NCBI RefSeq assembly: GCF_001612765.1
Contig: NZ_BDBB01000002.1
Location: forward strand, 186,001 to 250,000
DNA from: Nocardia arthritidis NBRC 100137
GTDB lineage: Bacteria > Actinomycetota > Actinomycetes > Mycobacteriales > Mycobacteriaceae
Direction: 5' to 3'
Length of the DNA: 64,000 bases
Under the pieces are notes generated by a model that was not told the origin of the DNA, searched no databases, and worked only from the letters and a program-made list of their open reading frames with translations. The position numbers and the translations under genes are program-made. How positions within the stretch are numbered: the first letter of the stretch is position 1; every line of letters starts with the position of its first letter. Positions 62,136-64,000 of the stretch are shown piece by piece.

Positions 62136-62684
62136 ATGGCGCATACCTCACACATGGTCCCCATCGGCACAGCGCTACCCGACTTCTCGCTTCCCGACCT
62201 CGACCAGCGGATCTACTCCCGGGACGATTTCGCGGCCGGCCCCGGACTACTGGTCGTCTTCGCGTGTAACCACTGCCCCTACGTCAAGCACATCGAGGCG
62301 GCGCTCGGCGAACTGGTCGATTCCCTGCCGTCCATGCCCACCGTGGCGATCTGCACCAACGACGCGTCCGCCTACCCGGACGACGCACCGCTGCGGCTGC
62401 GCGACCAAGCGATCCGCGCGGGCTGGACCTTCCCCTATCTCGTCGACGAGCAGCAGCACGTGGGCCGGGCCTTTCGCGCCGCGTGCACTCCCGACTTCTT
62501 CCTCTACGACGCGAACCTCCGGCTCGCCTACCGCGGCGCCTTCGACGAATCGACGCCCGGAAACGGGAAGCCGCTGACCGGAAACGACTTGCGCACGGCG
62601 GTCGAAGCCGTGCTGGCAGGCGAGCCCGCCCCCGAACCGCACCGACCGAGCATGGGTTGCTCGATCAAGTGGCGGGACGCCTGA
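62136..62684 (+). CDS. Thioredoxin-like / AhpC-TSA family protein
   Basis: A 182-residue thioredoxin-fold protein. FACNHCPYVKH gives Cys44 and Cys47 in a CxxC arrangement, followed by AICTNDASAYPDD and a conserved CTPDFFLYD cis-Pro loop. It is similar to cytosolic peroxiredoxin-like 'thioredoxin family' proteins of actinobacteria with the NHCPYV motif. It has no signal peptide. It probably reduces peroxides or disulfides; its partner is unknown. It overlaps the convergent PfpI pseudogene by 20 bp. Confidence 0.85.
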   Translation: MAHTSHMVPIGTALPDFSLPDLDQRIYSRDDFAAGPGLLVVFACNHCPYVKHIEAALGELVDSLPSMPTVAICTNDASAYPDDAPLRLRDQAIRAGWTFPYLVDEQQHVGRAFRAACTPDFFLYDANLRLAYRGAFDESTPGNGKPLTGNDLRTAVEAVLAGEPAPEPHRPSMGCSIKWRDA

Positions 62685-63331
62685 GCATCTTCCCGCGTGC
62701 GCGCACCCGACGGATCGCACTGCGCCACGCCAGCTGCGGCACGGCGGCCGACAATCTGGCGAATTCTCCGAAGTTCCCCGGTTCCACCACGGTCCGGGCC
62801 TGCTGGGCGGTGGCGGACAGCCGCACGGCGCGCGATGCTTTGCCGACGTGACCCGCGTCGTACGGCGGTTGCGGGTCGTACTCGATGATCAATTGAGCGG
62901 TTTGTGCCTGCTCGGCACCGAAGACTTCCCCCACCAGCCACAGCGCCAGATCGATGCCCGCGGATACCCCCGCGGCGGTGGCGATTCTTCCGTCCCGCAG
63001 ACCGAGGTCGTCCACAAGGTGCCCTTGTGCGCTCGCCGCAGCCAGCTCAGCAACGCGTCAGCGACGGCAGCCGCCGCCGAGCCGGGGCCACCGGGAACCA
63101 GCAGATGTCGGGTGTGGGCGTCTCACCGAACGAATGGGTGGCGCCCAGCACCAGCACCCCGCTGTCGGTCATGATCGGCCCCGGCTCATGCCAGACGAAG
63201 CGAATTTCCGCGCCCGGCGCGAAACGCAGCACCTCGTACGGGCCGATCGCGTCGAACGCGGTCATCCCGGGAAAGGTCACGATCGCGATGCGCACCGTCT
63301 TGCCCGGGCCGCGCCCCTCCGATCTGGTCAT
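62665..63331 (-). pseudogene. DJ-1/PfpI family pseudogene (frameshift plus internal deletion)
   Basis: The 5' part (from ATG 63331 or GTG 63295) reads RIAIVTFPGMTAFDAIGPYE through ETPTPDI, a normal DJ-1/PfpI start. One base is then missing: the continuation LLVPGGPGSAAA and WLRRAHKGTLWTTSVC is in the next frame. After TTSVC, which is where the nucleophile lies, about 50-60 codons are lost and the sequence resumes in a third frame with LRDGRIATAAGVSAGIDLA and the family's normal C-terminus. The junction GTGGACGACCTCGGTCTGC would be shared by both flanks (TTSVC and VDDLGLRDG), suggesting deletion by microhomology. Confidence 0.8.
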
Positions 63332-63643
63332 CGTCGACCCTTCCGATGATGAGTCAAAGAAAGAATCAGCGTTTCATTGCATTGACCGTGTGTCGATCGA
63401 CGCCGGGAGCGCCATGATGTGCGCGGTGGAGCGACCCTGCTTCCCGCTCGGCCGGCAGCTCGGGATCGGTCTCCCCCAACACTCGATCGCCGAACGTGTG
63501 CCGTTCGGTCTCGCCAATTCGATTGGGCCACTCGGCAAAGCGATTCCCAGGCGGCACCGGCCCGAAAGATGGCCCGTGCTGACGAGCAGGCCGCGATGAG
63601 GGACACTGTTCGGCGACACCGGGGATCGAAAGGGGTGGGGACA
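63332..63643. other. Intergenic region, no supported gene
   Basis: About 310 bp between the PfpI pseudogene and the cut-off hydrolase. An open frame on the minus strand (63366-63644) has no family resemblance and I do not call it. Confidence 0.4.
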
Positions 63644-64000
63644 TTGGCGACGATCGTCCTTGTACACGGCATCGCGCAGGAACAGGAATCGGCCGACACC
63701 TTGGAGGCGCGCTGGTTGCCCGGACTCGCGGGAGGCGTCCGCAATCACGGCGCGCCGGAGCTGGCGGACCGCTTGTGGCGCAACGGTTCTCCCGGCGACT
63801 TGTCGACCCGGATGGCCTTCTACGGCAATCGTTTCCTGGTCGAGGGCGCGCAGGGCGCGGGGATCGAACCCGACGACGCCCAGCTCGACCTGATGGAACA
63901 GCTCGCCGCCGAGTGGCTGGCGACGGCCGCCGCGCACGCGGGCGACGAGCGTGACCGGGCGACGGCCCGTCGCCTCGGCACTCTCCCGCCGCCGGACGCG
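63644..64000 (+). CDS. Alpha/beta hydrolase-like protein, 3' end cut off by window
   Basis: The first 119 codons of a protein that begins LATIVLVHGIAQEQESADTL, the oxyanion-hole region (VHGI) of an alpha/beta hydrolase, followed by RMAFYGNRFLVEGAQ. It belongs to a group of actinobacterial hydrolases with this VHGIAQE start. The nucleophile Ser would be beyond the window. TTG 63644 is chosen because GAAAGGGG lies 8 bp upstream; GTG 63635 is too close to it. Substrate unknown. Confidence 0.7.
   Translation, partial: MATIVLVHGIAQEQESADTLEARWLPGLAGGVRNHGAPELADRLWRNGSPGDLSTRMAFYGNRFLVEGAQGAGIEPDDAQLDLMEQLAAEWLATAAAHAGDERDRATARRLGTLPPPDA

Noticed and set aside
59595..62144. 849-codon minus-strand frame
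   Set aside because: Antisense to the DUF2156 and PLP-dehydratase genes, which have clear motifs.

Overview
This 64 kb window is chromosomal DNA from a high-GC mycolic-acid actinobacterium, most likely Nocardia or a close relative. The evidence is the strong G/C third-position bias, many GTG/TTG starts, secretory lipases of the LIP and class-2 types, an antigen-85-like esterase, a short Rpf protein, MpaB-like (DUF2236) and L-gulonolactone-oxidase-type proteins, and the pgm / CrcB / DUF190 neighbourhood also known from mycobacteria. No phage, transposase, plasmid or CRISPR genes were seen. There is one tRNA.

Layout. 1-2.8 kb: a cut-off MFS transporter, a TetR regulator and a divergent SDR that lacks its catalytic Tyr/Lys. 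2.8-7.0 kb: a leftward operon for gamma-glutamylated amines (glutamine-synthetase-like ligase, C26 amidase, aldehyde dehydrogenase, SDR). 7.1-11.4 kb: two lipases and a divergent PucR-type regulator, with repeated CGAATGT sites between them. 11.4-14.2 kb: a methyltransferase, then a coupled thiolase-SDR pair. 14.4-19.2 kb: Rpf with a structured leader, a hotdog thioesterase, an acyl-CoA dehydrogenase with divergent TetR and twin operators, and a DJ-1 protein. 18.6-21.3 kb: MerR and three membrane proteins behind a classical MerR-type promoter. 21.4-26.2 kb: esterase, drug exporter with LysR, ADP-ribosylglycohydrolase. 26.3-28.9 kb: a metal ABC importer with a DtxR/MntR-like box. 29-35.7 kb: a P450 lacking ExxR, an amine oxidase, a methyltransferase, a DUF1206 membrane protein, an oxidoreductase remnant, and an SDR/LysR pair.

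35.8-42.6 kb is a 6.7 kb islet between an intact tRNA-Ala(GGC) gene and a 36-bp duplicate of its 3' end. It holds an ECF41 (SigJ-like) sigma factor, a fumarate-reductase-like flavoprotein, an NmrA-type epimerase and a VioB-type ferritin-like protein. Two promoters inside it carry the same TGTCACA-N16-TGTC signature, which matches what ECF41 sigma factors recognise. The islet therefore looks like a self-contained, horizontally acquired ECF41 regulon and is the most interesting system here.

43.3-48.5 kb: a thioredoxin-fold protein, an MFS exporter, phosphoglucomutase, and a DUF190 gene translationally coupled on both sides to two degenerate CrcB fluoride-channel reading frames. 48.8-51.1 kb: a QacA-type exporter with divergent TetR. 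51.2-55.7 kb: sugar-lactone oxidase, sirtuin, MpaB-like protein, arsenate reductase, VOC protein. 55.8-58.6 kb: AraC, a TetR with an added resolvase-type HTH, and a divergent FAD monooxygenase. 58.6-64 kb: lipoprotein, LPG-synthase-like protein, PLP dehydratase, thioredoxin-like protein, a decayed PfpI gene, and a cut-off alpha/beta hydrolase.
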